From Exiguobacterium sp. 9-2 (GTDB taxonomy: Bacteria; Bacillota; Bacilli; Exiguobacteriales; Exiguobacteriaceae): 64,000 bases of DNA. The position numbers were made by a program, and so were the translations under genes. Within the stretch, counting starts at the first letter, position 1, and every line of letters begins with the position of its first letter. Below the pieces are notes generated by a model that was not told the origin of the DNA, ran no database searches, and was given only the letters and a program-made list of their open reading frames with translations. This document shows, piece by piece, positions 18,345-27,410 of the stretch. The stretch spans positions 584,001-648,000 of the forward strand of contig NZ_CP142850.1 of assembly GCF_036287235.1 (NCBI RefSeq), written 5' to 3'.

Positions 18345-18393
18345 AAAAAAACATGCCTGTTCCGATCAACTGACGGAACAGGCATGTTTTTTA
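18345..18393. terminator. Bidirectional terminator after the binding-protein gene
   Basis: ACATGCCTGTTCCG, a 9-base loop, and CGGAACAGGCATGT, with A run before and T run after. The purine permease gene on the minus strand ends immediately next to it. Confidence 0.87.
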
Positions 18394-19683
18394 TTATAGG
18401 AAAAATAATTGGATGAAGAAGAGAAGCGCAAATACATAGATGAGTGGATGGACGCGCTCTTTTTGGATGGCTTTCATGATCGGATAAACGATGAAGCCGA
18501 ATGCGATACCGGTTGCGATGCTACCGGATAACGGCATGATCAAGATGACAAGGAAAGCTGTGAAAGCTTCACTGAAATCATCCCATGGAATCTGTTTGAT
18601 GTTTTGAATCATAAAGGCACCGACTAGAATCAACGCGGGTGCGGTAATCGCGGGAACACTTGAAATCGATTGAACGAACGGTCCAAAGATGGCAGATAAT
18701 GCGAAGAGTATCCCGACCGTCACGGACGTGAGTCCAGTCCGACCACCCGCAGCAACACCTGCTGCAGATTCTACATAAGCAGTTGTTGGACTTGTTCCGA
18801 ACAAGGAGCCGGCAACCATCGCAGTCGAATCAGATAATAGTGCGCGTTCACTATTTTTCAATGATCCATCTTCTTCAATCAATCCAGCTTGTTCACCGAC
18901 AGCGACCATCGTACCTGTCGTGTCAAACATCGTTACGAGCACGAAGGAGAGGACGCCGCTGAATAGCCCGTACTGAAATACGTCCTGAATGGCGTTGAAC
19001 GGATTAGTGATGATCAATCCTTCCGGTAACGTTGGTAACGCGACGAAGGAATCTGAGAACTTTAATTCACCTGTCAAAAATGCGATCACACCAGAAAGGA
19101 TCATGGCGTAAAGGATAGCTCCTGGTACCCGTTTGATCGTCAAGATCGCAGCAACTAATAACCCGATGAGTGTGATCAGCGCTTCTGGTGACGTCAAGGC
19201 ACCAATCGTGACCAGTGTATCTTCACTACCAATGAGAATTCCTGACATCTTGAGACCAAGTGAAGCGATGAAGAGACCGATTCCACCCGTGATGGCAAGC
19301 TTTAAGGTCATCGGAATGATTTCGATCAGTTTCGTACGGATCGGCGAGAGTGATAACAACAAGAAGATGACACCAGCGACGAACACGACTGAAAGTGCTG
19401 TTTGATATGGAATTTTTTCACCGACGACAAGTGTATATGTGAAGTACGCGTTGAGTCCCATTCCGGGTGCGACTGCGATCGGTAGATTCGCATATAACCC
19501 CATTAAAAGTGTACCGATCAATGTAGCGATGATCGTCGCAGAAAAAGCTTGGGCTTGAGGGATACCGGCATCTGCTAAAATCGTCGGATTGACGAGCAAA
19601 ATGTATGCCATCGTAATAAACGTTACAAATCCGGCTTGAATTTCACGTTTTACGGTTGTTTGGTGTGCGGCAAGTTTAAACAT
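18394..19683 (-). CDS. pbuG: Guanine/hypoxanthine permease, AzgA/PbuG type
   Basis: NCS2-like purine base transporter of the AzgA group, 429 aa with about 12-14 membrane segments. Family blocks: REIQAGFVTFITMAYILLVNP at the N terminus, PIAVAPGMGLNAYF, FVLVTMFDTTGTMVAVGEQAGL, and TSPTTAYVESAAGVAAGGRTG. I start it at 19683 (MFKLAAH) because AAGGTGG lies 11 bases upstream; an in-frame ATG at 19704 has no ribosome site. It is transcribed alone towards the binding-protein gene. deoD (purine nucleoside phosphorylase) is 2.7 kb away. No purine riboswitch is visible upstream, but a possible PurR operator pair is. Confidence 0.85.
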   Translation of the reverse strand: MFKLAAHQTTVKREIQAGFVTFITMAYILLVNPTILADAGIPQAQAFSATIIATLIGTLLMGLYANLPIAVAPGMGLNAYFTYTLVVGEKIPYQTALSVVFVAGVIFLLLSLSPIRTKLIEIIPMTLKLAITGGIGLFIASLGLKMSGILIGSEDTLVTIGALTSPEALITLIGLLVAAILTIKRVPGAILYAMILSGVIAFLTGELKFSDSFVALPTLPEGLIITNPFNAIQDVFQYGLFSGVLSFVLVTMFDTTGTMVAVGEQAGLIEEDGSLKNSERALLSDSTAMVAGSLFGTSPTTAYVESAAGVAAGGRTGLTSVTVGILFALSAIFGPFVQSISSVPAITAPALILVGAFMIQNIKQIPWDDFSEAFTAFLVILIMPLSGSIATGIAFGFIVYPIMKAIQKERVHPLIYVFALLFFIQLFFL

Positions 19684-19717
19684 GGATAAAAGAACCACCT
19701 TCATAACAAATTGATTA

Positions 19718-19761
19718 AAAGACGAACATTGATGATATTATAGTAAAATTCATTCGGAATC
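19718..19761 (-). promoter_or_regulatory. pbuG promoter with possible PurBox pair
   Basis: On the minus strand a TATAAT (plus positions about 19735-19741) lies about 16-17 bases after CTTGAT, a plausible promoter. Two sequences with the CGAA/TTCG cores of PurR PurBoxes flank it in opposite orientation (CGAACATT at 19723-19730 and ATTCGGAAT at 19752-19760), 18 bases apart. Both boxes have several mismatches, so the PurR assignment is weak. Confidence 0.3.
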
Positions 19762-19818
19762 AAGTCGAAAGAAAAAATAATTTATTATTGCAATCCTGAA
19801 AGAGAATATCAGGAAATG

Positions 19819-19834
19819 ATGTAAGCGAATTCAA
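19819..19834 (+). promoter_or_regulatory. CcpA binding site (cre) before the sensor kinase gene
   Basis: ATGTAAGCGAATTCAA fits WTGNAANCGNWWNCAW at every fixed position and lies 47 bases before the preferred kinase start at 19881. Together with the cre at 16986 it puts both the binding protein and its presumed regulator under catabolite control. Confidence 0.7.
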
Positions 19835-19880
19835 GGTTATGATACGATTGATTACAAGAAAAAGGATGGGGGCGCCTTTT

Positions 19881-21644
19881 ATGAAAAGTATCCGGACACG
19901 TTTGATTCGTCTCGTTGTCTTAGCGATCTTAATTCCGACAGCCCTCGCGACTTCGATTTCCTATCTTTATGTACGACACCAGAACATCGAACAGGCAGAA
20001 CATTCTAGCCTGAACGTGTTGACTCGGGGAAATACACAGGTGACTCATTATATAGAGGATATTCGACGTCTATCAACGAGTTTATATGCGAATCGCTCGT
20101 TGATGAACATCATGCGTGTCGGAGCGGATCAGGAACTAGACGAATCCGATGGAGTCGTCTCGCGGGCGATGTTAGGTCTATTTTTATCCCGACAGGATAT
20201 TGAGCAGTTACATTTCGTCATCTTGAATGGCTATTCAGAGTATTCGGTTTACAATATGAAAACGACGAGTCGAGGAACATTTGATTGGATGCAAGAAACG
20301 GATTATTTTCGATTAATGAAACAAAAAAACAGTTGGTTGATTGACGGAGCTCACCCGATCGAACCGTACAATGTGCATACGATGATTCTCGATGAGAAAC
20401 AAGTCGTCAGTTTTCGTTATCGGATTGATCGTGTCGAGACGGATGAGCCGCTTGGGTTCCTCTCAGTCGATATTCCGGTTCGGGTATTTGAACAGCAATT
20501 AAAATTGTTCGAGAATGATCCAGATGAGTCGCTGTGGCTGATGACCGATCAACGTGTTCTGGCACAGACTGGAGCAAAGATGGACCTACCTACCGACCAA
20601 TTCACTGGACAGAGTGGAAGTCTACGTGTCGGAAAATCGTTCATCGTCTACTCGAAAACGATGACGAACGGAATCCCGTTGACACTGATCAAACGGATTC
20701 CTTATGCATCTGTCATCCAAGGGGCAAACGAGACGGCATTGATTCTCGTACTGATTGGTCTCGCTTCTCTTATCGTCATGATTATTGCCGCGAGTCTGGT
20801 TGCCATGCAAATCACGAAACCGATTAAACAGTTGACGGCAAACGTCTGGCGAGTCGAACAGGGTGATTTATCGGCACCGTTCGTTGCCACGACGAATGAC
20901 GAGATTGGATTACTCAATCGTCAGTTCCAACGCATGATTCAACGGATCGATCGTTTGATTAAACGGGAATATCGATTGGCGCTCGAAAATCGGACGAATG
21001 AGCTTCGAGCCTTACAATCTCAACTCAATCCTCACTTTTTATTCAACGCCTTGCAATCGATCGGAACGACGACGTTACAAGGGGACCGGAAGATCGCGTA
21101 CCGCTCCATCACCGGATTATCGCAAATGATGCGTTACTCGATGAACAATGAACAAACGATCGTAACGTTAAAACAAGAAGTCGATCATCTTCAAGCATAC
21201 ATCCGTCTGCAACAGCAACGTTTTCCTGAGCGATTCCGTTATATCGTCGACGTCCCTTGGCACCTCAATGACATTGAAGTACCAAAGATGATCTTACAAC
21301 CGTTTGCTGAAAACTATTTCAAACACGGCTTCCGTCAACAATTAGCGGCGACAGAAAACTATCTTGCCTACAAAGTACGGACGGATGGTGGACGTCTCAT
21401 CATTCAAATCGAGAATAGCGGTGCCGTCCTTGAAACAGGACGACTTGAAGAAATTGATCGAAAAATGCGTATGCATCGTAGTCCAGAGGATCTCGAGACG
21501 AGCGGGATCGGTCTCCACAATATCTACGAACGTCTCTTGATATTTTACGGGGAGGAAGCAAGTATGACCCTCTCTTCTCCAGTGACGGAGGGAGGATTCA
21601 AAATCGTGATTCGGATTCCATATGAAAAGGGGGATTTGGCATGA
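19881..21644 (+). CDS. Sensor histidine kinase, YesM type
   Basis: 587-aa membrane kinase. Order: first membrane segment (residues about 10-30), an extracellular sensing region of roughly 240 residues, second membrane segment ALILVLIGLASLIVMIIAA, a HAMP domain, the His_kinase domain with LQSQLNPHFLFNALQSIGT holding the phosphorylated histidine, and an HATPase domain with AENYFKHGF and SGIGLHNIYERL. In-frame starts also exist at 19839 and 19866; 19881 is chosen because it gives the usual basic MKSIRTRL N terminus and has GGATGGGGG upstream. The stop overlaps the response regulator by ATGA. Kinases of this type usually control CUT1 sugar importers, here probably the split system in this window. 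Confidence 0.85.
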   Translation: MKSIRTRLIRLVVLAILIPTALATSISYLYVRHQNIEQAEHSSLNVLTRGNTQVTHYIEDIRRLSTSLYANRSLMNIMRVGADQELDESDGVVSRAMLGLFLSRQDIEQLHFVILNGYSEYSVYNMKTTSRGTFDWMQETDYFRLMKQKNSWLIDGAHPIEPYNVHTMILDEKQVVSFRYRIDRVETDEPLGFLSVDIPVRVFEQQLKLFENDPDESLWLMTDQRVLAQTGAKMDLPTDQFTGQSGSLRVGKSFIVYSKTMTNGIPLTLIKRIPYASVIQGANETALILVLIGLASLIVMIIAASLVAMQITKPIKQLTANVWRVEQGDLSAPFVATTNDEIGLLNRQFQRMIQRIDRLIKREYRLALENRTNELRALQSQLNPHFLFNALQSIGTTTLQGDRKIAYRSITGLSQMMRYSMNNEQTIVTLKQEVDHLQAYIRLQQQRFPERFRYIVDVPWHLNDIEVPKMILQPFAENYFKHGFRQQLAATENYLAYKVRTDGGRLIIQIENSGAVLETGRLEEIDRKMRMHRSPEDLETSGIGLHNIYERLLIFYGEEASMTLSSPVTEGGFKIVIRIPYEKGDLA

Positions 21645-22345
21645 ACGTATTGATCGTAGATGATGAACGACATGTACGAGAAGCGGTCAAACTGCTCGGA
21701 GAATGGGACAGATGGCGTGTTTCAAACCTATACGAGGCGGAACATGGGGAAGAGGCAAAACGTTTACTGGATACCGGAACGATCGATTTAATGCTGACCG
21801 ACGTCGAAATGCCTGGACTGGACGGATTAACGTTACTGGAATGGACAAAAAATCATCATCCAAAGGTCGTCACGATCGTGCTGACAGGGTATGATGATTA
21901 TACGTATATGCGGCGTGCCATTTTGCATCAATCCTTTGATTATTTATTGAAGCCAGTTGATCCAGATGTACTCAATGATGCCCTGTCCCGCGCGATGGAA
22001 TGTATCCATCCGGTAGTGGAATCAGGGGAAGCGATTGATCAAATCGCAAAATACATCGAAACGCATTATGCGGAAGAATTGACACTACAATTCATGAGCG
22101 AACGGTTTTACTTGAGCCGAGAGTATATATCACGGCGCTTCAAACAGCGTTTTTCTGTTAACTTATCTGATTACATTCAAACAATTCGTTTGAATCGGGC
22201 GAAGGAATTGTTGAGCGAGACGGAAGCGCGTATTTATGAAATTGCGCTTGAAGTCGGATATCAGGACGATAAGTATTTTCGGAAAGTGTTCAAAAAACAA
22301 TTCGGTGTCACACCGAACGAGTTTCGTGAATTGTTGTCGATTTAA
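21641..22345 (+). CDS. Response regulator with AraC-type DNA-binding domain
   Basis: 234-aa regulator. The receiver domain has the acidic pair in LIVDDERH and the phosphorylation aspartate in LMLTDVEMPGLDG, with the conserved Lys in DYLLKPVDP. The C-terminal 100 residues hold two AraC helix-turn-helix units, LTLQFMSERFYLSREYISRRF and the signature IYEIALEVGYQDDKYFRKVFKKQFGVTPNEFR. It is much shorter than most YesN proteins (about 400-500 aa) because it lacks the long middle region. It is coupled to the kinase by ATGA and followed 24 bases later by deoD. The 17-bp motif shared by the two transport units is a candidate target. Confidence 0.88.
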   Translation: MNVLIVDDERHVREAVKLLGEWDRWRVSNLYEAEHGEEAKRLLDTGTIDLMLTDVEMPGLDGLTLLEWTKNHHPKVVTIVLTGYDDYTYMRRAILHQSFDYLLKPVDPDVLNDALSRAMECIHPVVESGEAIDQIAKYIETHYAEELTLQFMSERFYLSREYISRRFKQRFSVNLSDYIQTIRLNRAKELLSETEARIYEIALEVGYQDDKYFRKVFKKQFGVTPNEFRELLSI

Positions 22346-22369
22346 ACGACTATCGAGGAGGAATCGTAC

Positions 22370-23077
22370 ATGAGTGTACACATTAACGCAGCTGAAGGAC
22401 AAATCGCCGAAACGGTCTTACTTCCAGGAGATCCGTTACGGGCTAAATACATCGCCGAGACGTTTTTAGAGGATGTTGTTCTCTACAATGAAGTTCGAGG
22501 AATGTATGGTTTTACAGGTACTTATAAGGGTAAAAAAGTTTCTGTTCAAGGAACAGGTATGGGTGTACCATCGATGTCAATCTATGCGAACGAACTCGTT
22601 CAGTCGTATGGTGCGAAAAACTTGATTCGTGTCGGTACTGCTGGTGGCATTACTCCAGACGTTAAAGTCCGCGATGTCGTTATCGCAATGAGTGCTTCAC
22701 ATGACATGGCACAAAACCGCGCTCGTTTTAACGGATTAGACTACGCACCGACAGCGTCTTTTGATCTGTTGCATAAAGCCTATACAGCCGCAAAAGAACA
22801 AGGCATCGATGCAAAAGTCGGTCAAATCTTCACGACGGATCAGTTCTATCAAGATGATTTTCATCATTTCAAAAAATGGGCAGATTTCGGATGCCTCGCA
22901 ATCGAGATGGAAGCAGCAGGACTGTATACGCTCGCTGCGAAACATAAGGTAAATGCATTGACGATTTTGACGATTTCGGATCATCTGTTGACAGGGGAAG
23001 AAACGACATCGGAAGAGCGTCAAACGACATTCAACGACATGATGAAAGTCGCGCTCGAGACAGCGATTCAATTATAA
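22370..23077 (+). CDS. deoD: Purine nucleoside phosphorylase, DeoD type
   Basis: Hexameric phosphorylase that splits purine (deoxy)nucleosides into base and (deoxy)ribose-1-phosphate. The 235-aa protein has the N-terminal phosphate/nucleoside site [16 protein letters not shown], the RVGTAGGI block and the C-terminal [11 protein letters not shown] motif with the ribose-binding Glu, then [13 protein letters not shown] with the catalytic aspartate. GAGGAGG precedes the ATG. It follows the response regulator by 24 bases with no visible terminator between, so it may be cotranscribed with the two-component system, an unusual neighbour for this housekeeping salvage enzyme. It ends in a terminator. 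Confidence 0.95.
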   Translation: MSVHINAAEGQIAETVLLPGDPLRAKYIAETFLEDVVLYNEVRGMYGFTGTYKGKKVSVQGTGMGVPSMSIYANELVQSYGAKNLIRVGTAGGITPDVKVRDVVIAMSASHDMAQNRARFNGLDYAPTASFDLLHKAYTAAKEQGIDAKVGQIFTTDQFYQDDFHHFKKWADFGCLAIEMEAAGLYTLAAKHKVNALTILTISDHLLTGEETTSEERQTTFNDMMKVALETAIQL

Positions 23078-23082
23078 AGAGC

Positions 23083-23110
23083 AAGACGGAGAATCCTCTC
23101 CGTCTTTTTT
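23083..23110 (+). terminator. Terminator of deoD
   Basis: AAGACGGAG, loop AATCCT, CTCCGTCTT and a T run, six bases after the stop. Confidence 0.85.
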
Positions 23111-23177
23111 CATATTGAAAAAGAGATATGGTAAGATGAAGGCAGTGTTATAGACCAGTTAAAGGAGAGATTCTCGG

Positions 23178-24560
23178 ATGGAAACAACGATGACAGAGAC
23201 AGTTCTTTCAGAACGCTTGCAATTACAACGGCACTTTTTCCGGACAGGGGCAACACGCAGTCTAGCCTTCCGCTTAAGTATGTTAACGTTCTTACGCCAA
23301 GCAATCGAAACACATGAAGCGGCGATTTATGAGGCATTAAAACAAGATCTCAATAAAGGACAGCATGATGCGTTCACGACGGAAATCGGATTCGTTTACG
23401 GAGAGATTCAACGGATGGAGAGACAACTCCGTCGACTGGCAAGACCAAAACGTGTCGCAACACCGCTTCTGCATATCGGGTCGAAAAGTGAAATCCAATA
23501 CGAACCTTATGGCAATGTGCTTGTGATTGCACCATGGAACTATCCCTTCCAGCTCGCACTTGCTCCTGTCATTGGTGCGATTGCAGCCGGGAATACGGTC
23601 GTCCTTAAACCATCCGAGTTGACACCGAATGTCTCTCGCGTATTACGAGAAGTCTTTGAAACGGCATTCCATGAACGATTCGGAATCGTCATAGAAGGGG
23701 ATGCTGAAGTCAGCAGTGCCTTATTAAACGAGCGTTTTGACTATATCTTCTTTACGGGTTCCACACGCGTCGGAAAAATCGTACATCAGGCTGCGGCGAA
23801 GCACCTGACGCCTGTCACGCTTGAACTAGGTGGAAAATCTCCGACGATCGTGCACAAGGATGCAGACCTTCGTCTAGCAGCGAAGCGGATCGCATGGGGA
23901 AAATGGTTGAATGCGGGACAGACATGTATCGCTCCGGATTATGTATTGATTCATGAAGACGTCAAAGAACGCTTCTTACAACTGATAGAAGAAGAAGCCT
24001 TCAAACAGTACGGAAACGGCGTAGGCGTCTCTTCATACGTTAAAATCGTATCGGACGATCATTTGAATCGTTTAAGCAATTATTTAACGCAAGGAACGAT
24101 CGAATTCGGTGGACAAGTGGATCCGGAAACACGCAAGATGGCGCCGACCGTCATGACTGGTGTAGTAACGGATGCTCCATTGATGCAAGACGAAATCTTC
24201 GGACCGATCCTACCGGTGTTAACATACCGTGAAATCGAAGAAGTTATTACATTCGTCAATGATCGTGATAAGCCGCTTGCGCTTTATCTATTCACAGAGA
24301 ATAAAGCCATCGAGCATCGCGTCCTTGAGCGAATTTCGTTTGGTGGTGGATGCGTCAATGACACATTGATGCATGTCGCACAGCACCACTTACCATTTGG
24401 TGGAGTCGGAGCGAGTGGAATGGGTGGATATCATGGCAAATATAGTTTCGAGACGTTCAGTCATCGGAAAGGAATCGTCAAAAATACGACGGCATTTGAT
24501 TTACCGTTCCGCTACATGCGAACAAATAGCAATTCCAAATGGATGCGCTTTTTGTTATGA
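23178..24560 (+). CDS. Aldehyde dehydrogenase, class 3-like
   Basis: 460-aa NAD(P)-dependent aldehyde dehydrogenase oxidising aldehydes to acids. Seen: the NAD motif FFTGSTRVGKIVHQAAAKHL, the general-base glutamate in VTLELGGKSP, and the catalytic cysteine in NAGQTCIAPDYVL. Length and the short N terminus fit the class 3/YwdH group rather than the 480-500 aa betaine or succinate-semialdehyde enzymes. The C-terminal tail after SFETFSHRKG is hydrophobic and basic, a feature of membrane-associated fatty aldehyde dehydrogenases. AAAGGAGAG precedes the ATG at 23178; a second ATG four codons in is possible. Natural substrate unknown. Confidence 0.9.
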   Translation: METTMTETVLSERLQLQRHFFRTGATRSLAFRLSMLTFLRQAIETHEAAIYEALKQDLNKGQHDAFTTEIGFVYGEIQRMERQLRRLARPKRVATPLLHIGSKSEIQYEPYGNVLVIAPWNYPFQLALAPVIGAIAAGNTVVLKPSELTPNVSRVLREVFETAFHERFGIVIEGDAEVSSALLNERFDYIFFTGSTRVGKIVHQAAAKHLTPVTLELGGKSPTIVHKDADLRLAAKRIAWGKWLNAGQTCIAPDYVLIHEDVKERFLQLIEEEAFKQYGNGVGVSSYVKIVSDDHLNRLSNYLTQGTIEFGGQVDPETRKMAPTVMTGVVTDAPLMQDEIFGPILPVLTYREIEEVITFVNDRDKPLALYLFTENKAIEHRVLERISFGGGCVNDTLMHVAQHHLPFGGVGASGMGGYHGKYSFETFSHRKGIVKNTTAFDLPFRYMRTNSNSKWMRFLL

Positions 24561-24598
24561 TGAGCTGTGATTAATTGACTTAAGAAGGAGCTCTTCAC

Positions 24599-25792
24599 TT
24601 GAAAGATCAAGTAAAACAGTGGATGAAACGAACAGGCTTGATTGAACGCGGTCTTCGTACCGTCATGAGAGTCTTTACATGGTTGCCACAAAAACGTAAG
24701 CGAATTCTTTTCGAGAGTTTTCTCGGAAAACAATATAGTGACAGTCCGCGTGCCATTTACGAATTGATGCGCGCGATGCATCCGGAGTGTGAGTTGATTT
24801 TCAGCAAGCAACGAGGTGTTGCATTTCCACCAAATGTCAAGACAGTAGATCGGTTGACGTTCCGCTGGATTTATTTACTTGCGACGTCACGGGTCTGGGT
24901 ATCAAACAGTCGGTTACCGGGTTGGTTGATCAAACCGGAAAAAACGTTTTATCTCCAAACTTGGCATGGCACACCGCTCAAGAAACTAGCGCTTGATATG
25001 GATGATGTCCAAATGGCGAATACGACAACCGAACGATATAAACAAGGATTTAAGCAGGAAGCAGCAAAATGGTCTAGCTTAGTTTCACCCAATGCCTATT
25101 CCAGTTCAATATTTAGACGGGCATTTGCATTTGAAGGTGAGATGCTAGAAATTGGGTATCCTCGAAATGATATATTTTATCAAGAGGCGCGACATGCTAA
25201 AATCAAAGAAGCAGTATATCGCCACTATGATATTGATCATTCAAAAAAAGTCTTATTGTATGCACCAACTTGGCGAGATAATGCATTCGAAGGTCAAGGG
25301 AAATATTCATTTGAGCTGCCTTTTTCGCTAAATGAATTTGAAAAGCGATTTGGGGATGAATACGTTCTGCTTGTCCGAATGCACTATTTAGTCGGAAGTC
25401 GTCTCGACGTCACTGCTTATCCATCCGTTCGAAATACATCGGACTACCCGGATATCGCGGAGCTTTATCTGGCATCGGACGCCTTGATCACGGATTATTC
25501 TTCTGTCATGTTTGATTTTGCGCACTTATCTCGTCCGATTTTATTCTATACGTATGATTTAGAACATTATCGAGATCAATTGCGTGGGTTTTACTTCGAT
25601 TTTGAGCAGGAGGCACCGGGACCATTGTTGTCAACTGAAACAGCACTGTTTGAAGAGCTGGACCAGTTAGATGATTGGCACGCACGGTATGCGTCAGCAT
25701 TTCGAGCGTTCCAAGAGACGTATTGTCAATGGGATGATGGACAGGCTTCAGAACGGGCAATGAAGACGATCATAAAGAGAATTCACGGATAA
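24599..25792 (+). CDS. CDP-glycerol glycerophosphotransferase family protein (TagB-like)
   Basis: 397-aa enzyme of the Glyphos_transf family, which adds glycerol phosphate (or related polyol phosphates) from CDP-activated donors to wall teichoic acid linkage units or chains. Typical motifs: FYLQTWHGTPLKKLALDMD in the first half, LLYAPTWRDN, and the donor-site block DALITDYSSVMFDFA with the glutamine/serine-rich loop. No membrane segment; an amphipathic basic N terminus could attach it to the membrane. Start is TTG at 24599 with AAGGAG at 24584-24590. It leads a three-gene run with tagD and a second member of the family. Primase (TagB) versus polymerase role cannot be decided from sequence. 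Confidence 0.85.
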   Translation: MKDQVKQWMKRTGLIERGLRTVMRVFTWLPQKRKRILFESFLGKQYSDSPRAIYELMRAMHPECELIFSKQRGVAFPPNVKTVDRLTFRWIYLLATSRVWVSNSRLPGWLIKPEKTFYLQTWHGTPLKKLALDMDDVQMANTTTERYKQGFKQEAAKWSSLVSPNAYSSSIFRRAFAFEGEMLEIGYPRNDIFYQEARHAKIKEAVYRHYDIDHSKKVLLYAPTWRDNAFEGQGKYSFELPFSLNEFEKRFGDEYVLLVRMHYLVGSRLDVTAYPSVRNTSDYPDIAELYLASDALITDYSSVMFDFAHLSRPILFYTYDLEHYRDQLRGFYFDFEQEAPGPLLSTETALFEELDQLDDWHARYASAFRAFQETYCQWDDGQASERAMKTIIKRIHG

Positions 25793-25808
25793 AAGGGAGA
25801 GAAGAATC

Positions 25809-26198
25809 ATGAAGAAGGTTATTACGTACGGAACATTTGATTTATTACACTGGGGTCATATCAACATCTTAAAACGCGCAAAAGCGATGGGAGACTATCT
25901 TATCGTTGCGATTTCAACGGACGAATTCAATCGTTTGAAACATAAGCAGTCCTACCATAATTTCGAGAATCGGAAGATGATTCTTGAAGCTATCCGTTAT
26001 GTGGATGAAGTCATTCCGGAAAACAGCTGGGATCAAAAAGTAGAAGATGTGAAGAAGCATAACGTCGACCTCTTCGTCATGGGTGATGATTGGAAAGGCG
26101 AGTTCGACTTCTTAAAAGAGCATTGTGAAGTCGTTTACCTTAGCCGAACTGAGGGTATTTCTACGAGTCAGATTAAAACGGAATTAGCTTCGAAGTGA
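25809..26198 (+). CDS. tagD: Glycerol-3-phosphate cytidylyltransferase
   Basis: Makes CDP-glycerol from CTP and glycerol-3-phosphate for teichoic acid. The 129-aa length equals the Bacillus TagD, and the nucleotidyltransferase motifs are intact: YGTFDLLHWGHINILKRA with the HWGH active site and RTEGISTSQIK at the C-terminal nucleotide site. It sits 16 bases after the first glycerophosphotransferase gene and 52 bases before the second, giving substrate supply and use in one cluster. GGGAGAG precedes the ATG. Confidence 0.97.
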   Translation: MKKVITYGTFDLLHWGHINILKRAKAMGDYLIVAISTDEFNRLKHKQSYHNFENRKMILEAIRYVDEVIPENSWDQKVEDVKKHNVDLFVMGDDWKGEFDFLKEHCEVVYLSRTEGISTSQIKTELASK

Positions 26199-26207
26199 TT
26201 GAAGAGG

Positions 26208-26236
26208 AGACCACACGACGACGTGCGGTCTTTCTT
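26208..26236 (+). terminator. Hairpin between tagD and the next gene
   Basis: AGACCACAC, short loop, GTGCGGTCT followed by a broken T stretch (TTCTTCG). It is a weak terminator or processing stem and may lower expression of the following gene. Confidence 0.5.
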
Positions 26237-26250
26237 CGTAGAAGGGCAGG

Positions 26251-27405
26251 ATGAAAGTGGTTAGAGAAGGGATCGTATGGGTCTATTTATTGTTGTTTCG
26301 TATTTGTTATGGTGTTTTTCGGTTGTTACCGCTTCGCCCCGTCACTTTATTTTGGATGACATACGGGGATAACGCAAAACCTGTTAATGATCGCTTGGCG
26401 AAGGAATTGCCAAATGAGAAACGGTATCTTGTATATGATCACCATTTCATGAAGCAGCCGGATTTATGGAAGTCAGACCGAATGCTTCGCTTTCGTCGAT
26501 TACGGTTCGTCAGACTCGCATATTTACTTGCGACCTCCCGGACGGTTTTCGTCGATAATTATGTTGCGGAATTCAGTGTTGCTAAAACGCGACGTGGAAC
26601 ACGACGTATCCAGCTATGGCATGCCGGCGGAACGTTAAAGCAGTTTGGACTAACTTCTTCGAAAAGCCTGTTCGTATCGGAACGGATACGAAATCGGTTC
26701 CGACGTGTCTATCAGGAATATGGTGATTTCATCGTGCCGGGGATGCGTTGTGCGACACAATTCATGGCACCGCATGATTTAAAACGATCTCATTTTAAAC
26801 CGTTCGGCATGCCGCGGACGGATTATTGGTATGATGAGGTTCAGCGGGAACATCGGGCGCTTGATTTAAAAGAACGTTATGTAAAACCCGACCGCCGGAT
26901 TCTATTGTATGCCCCGACTTACCGCGAATATAAAGGAACGGAAGATCACACGATTCAACAATTTGAACAACTGGCTAAAACAGGCTGGACGATTCTTGTT
27001 AAGTTACATCCGACGATCCGAGCGCTTTCGACCTATCGTTCCGCCCATATACATCTTGTGGATGACACGTTTCAGATCAATGATTATTTGCTCATCACGG
27101 ATGTTCTGGTGACCGACTATTCGTCGATTCCATTTGAAAGCTGTCTTCTTGAGGTTCCAACGTTCTTATACACACCGGACATCGATACATATCGACAACT
27201 ACCAGGACTTGTCGATCAGTATCCGAAACCATTACCGGTGCGACAGACGGAGCAGATGGCGCAATTGATGGAGTGGATCGTGTCTGACGCGATACTTGAA
27301 GAGTGCCGTCAGCACATGCAAGAATTCCAAACAAGTTGGTATGATCACCCACCAGGTCAAGCAGTTGAACGAATCGTTCATCATTATTACGGAACAGGTA
27401 TGTAA
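26251..27405 (+). CDS. Second CDP-glycerol glycerophosphotransferase family protein
   Basis: 384-aa Glyphos_transf protein. Family motifs: IQLWHAGGTLKQFGL, ILLYAPTYREYKG and VLVTDYSSIPFESCLLEVP. Residues about 8-35 are hydrophobic and could hold it at the membrane. It differs clearly in sequence from the protein at 24599, so the two are not a recent tandem copy and likely do different steps, for example first glycerol phosphate transfer and chain work. Start ATG at 26251 with AAGGGCAGG upstream. Ends before a strong terminator that closes the cluster. No tagA, tagO, tagGH or tagF-length polymerase is in the window. Confidence 0.83.
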   Translation: MKVVREGIVWVYLLLFRICYGVFRLLPLRPVTLFWMTYGDNAKPVNDRLAKELPNEKRYLVYDHHFMKQPDLWKSDRMLRFRRLRFVRLAYLLATSRTVFVDNYVAEFSVAKTRRGTRRIQLWHAGGTLKQFGLTSSKSLFVSERIRNRFRRVYQEYGDFIVPGMRCATQFMAPHDLKRSHFKPFGMPRTDYWYDEVQREHRALDLKERYVKPDRRILLYAPTYREYKGTEDHTIQQFEQLAKTGWTILVKLHPTIRALSTYRSAHIHLVDDTFQINDYLLITDVLVTDYSSIPFESCLLEVPTFLYTPDIDTYRQLPGLVDQYPKPLPVRQTEQMAQLMEWIVSDAILEECRQHMQEFQTSWYDHPPGQAVERIVHHYYGTGM

Positions 27406-27410
27406 TACTA

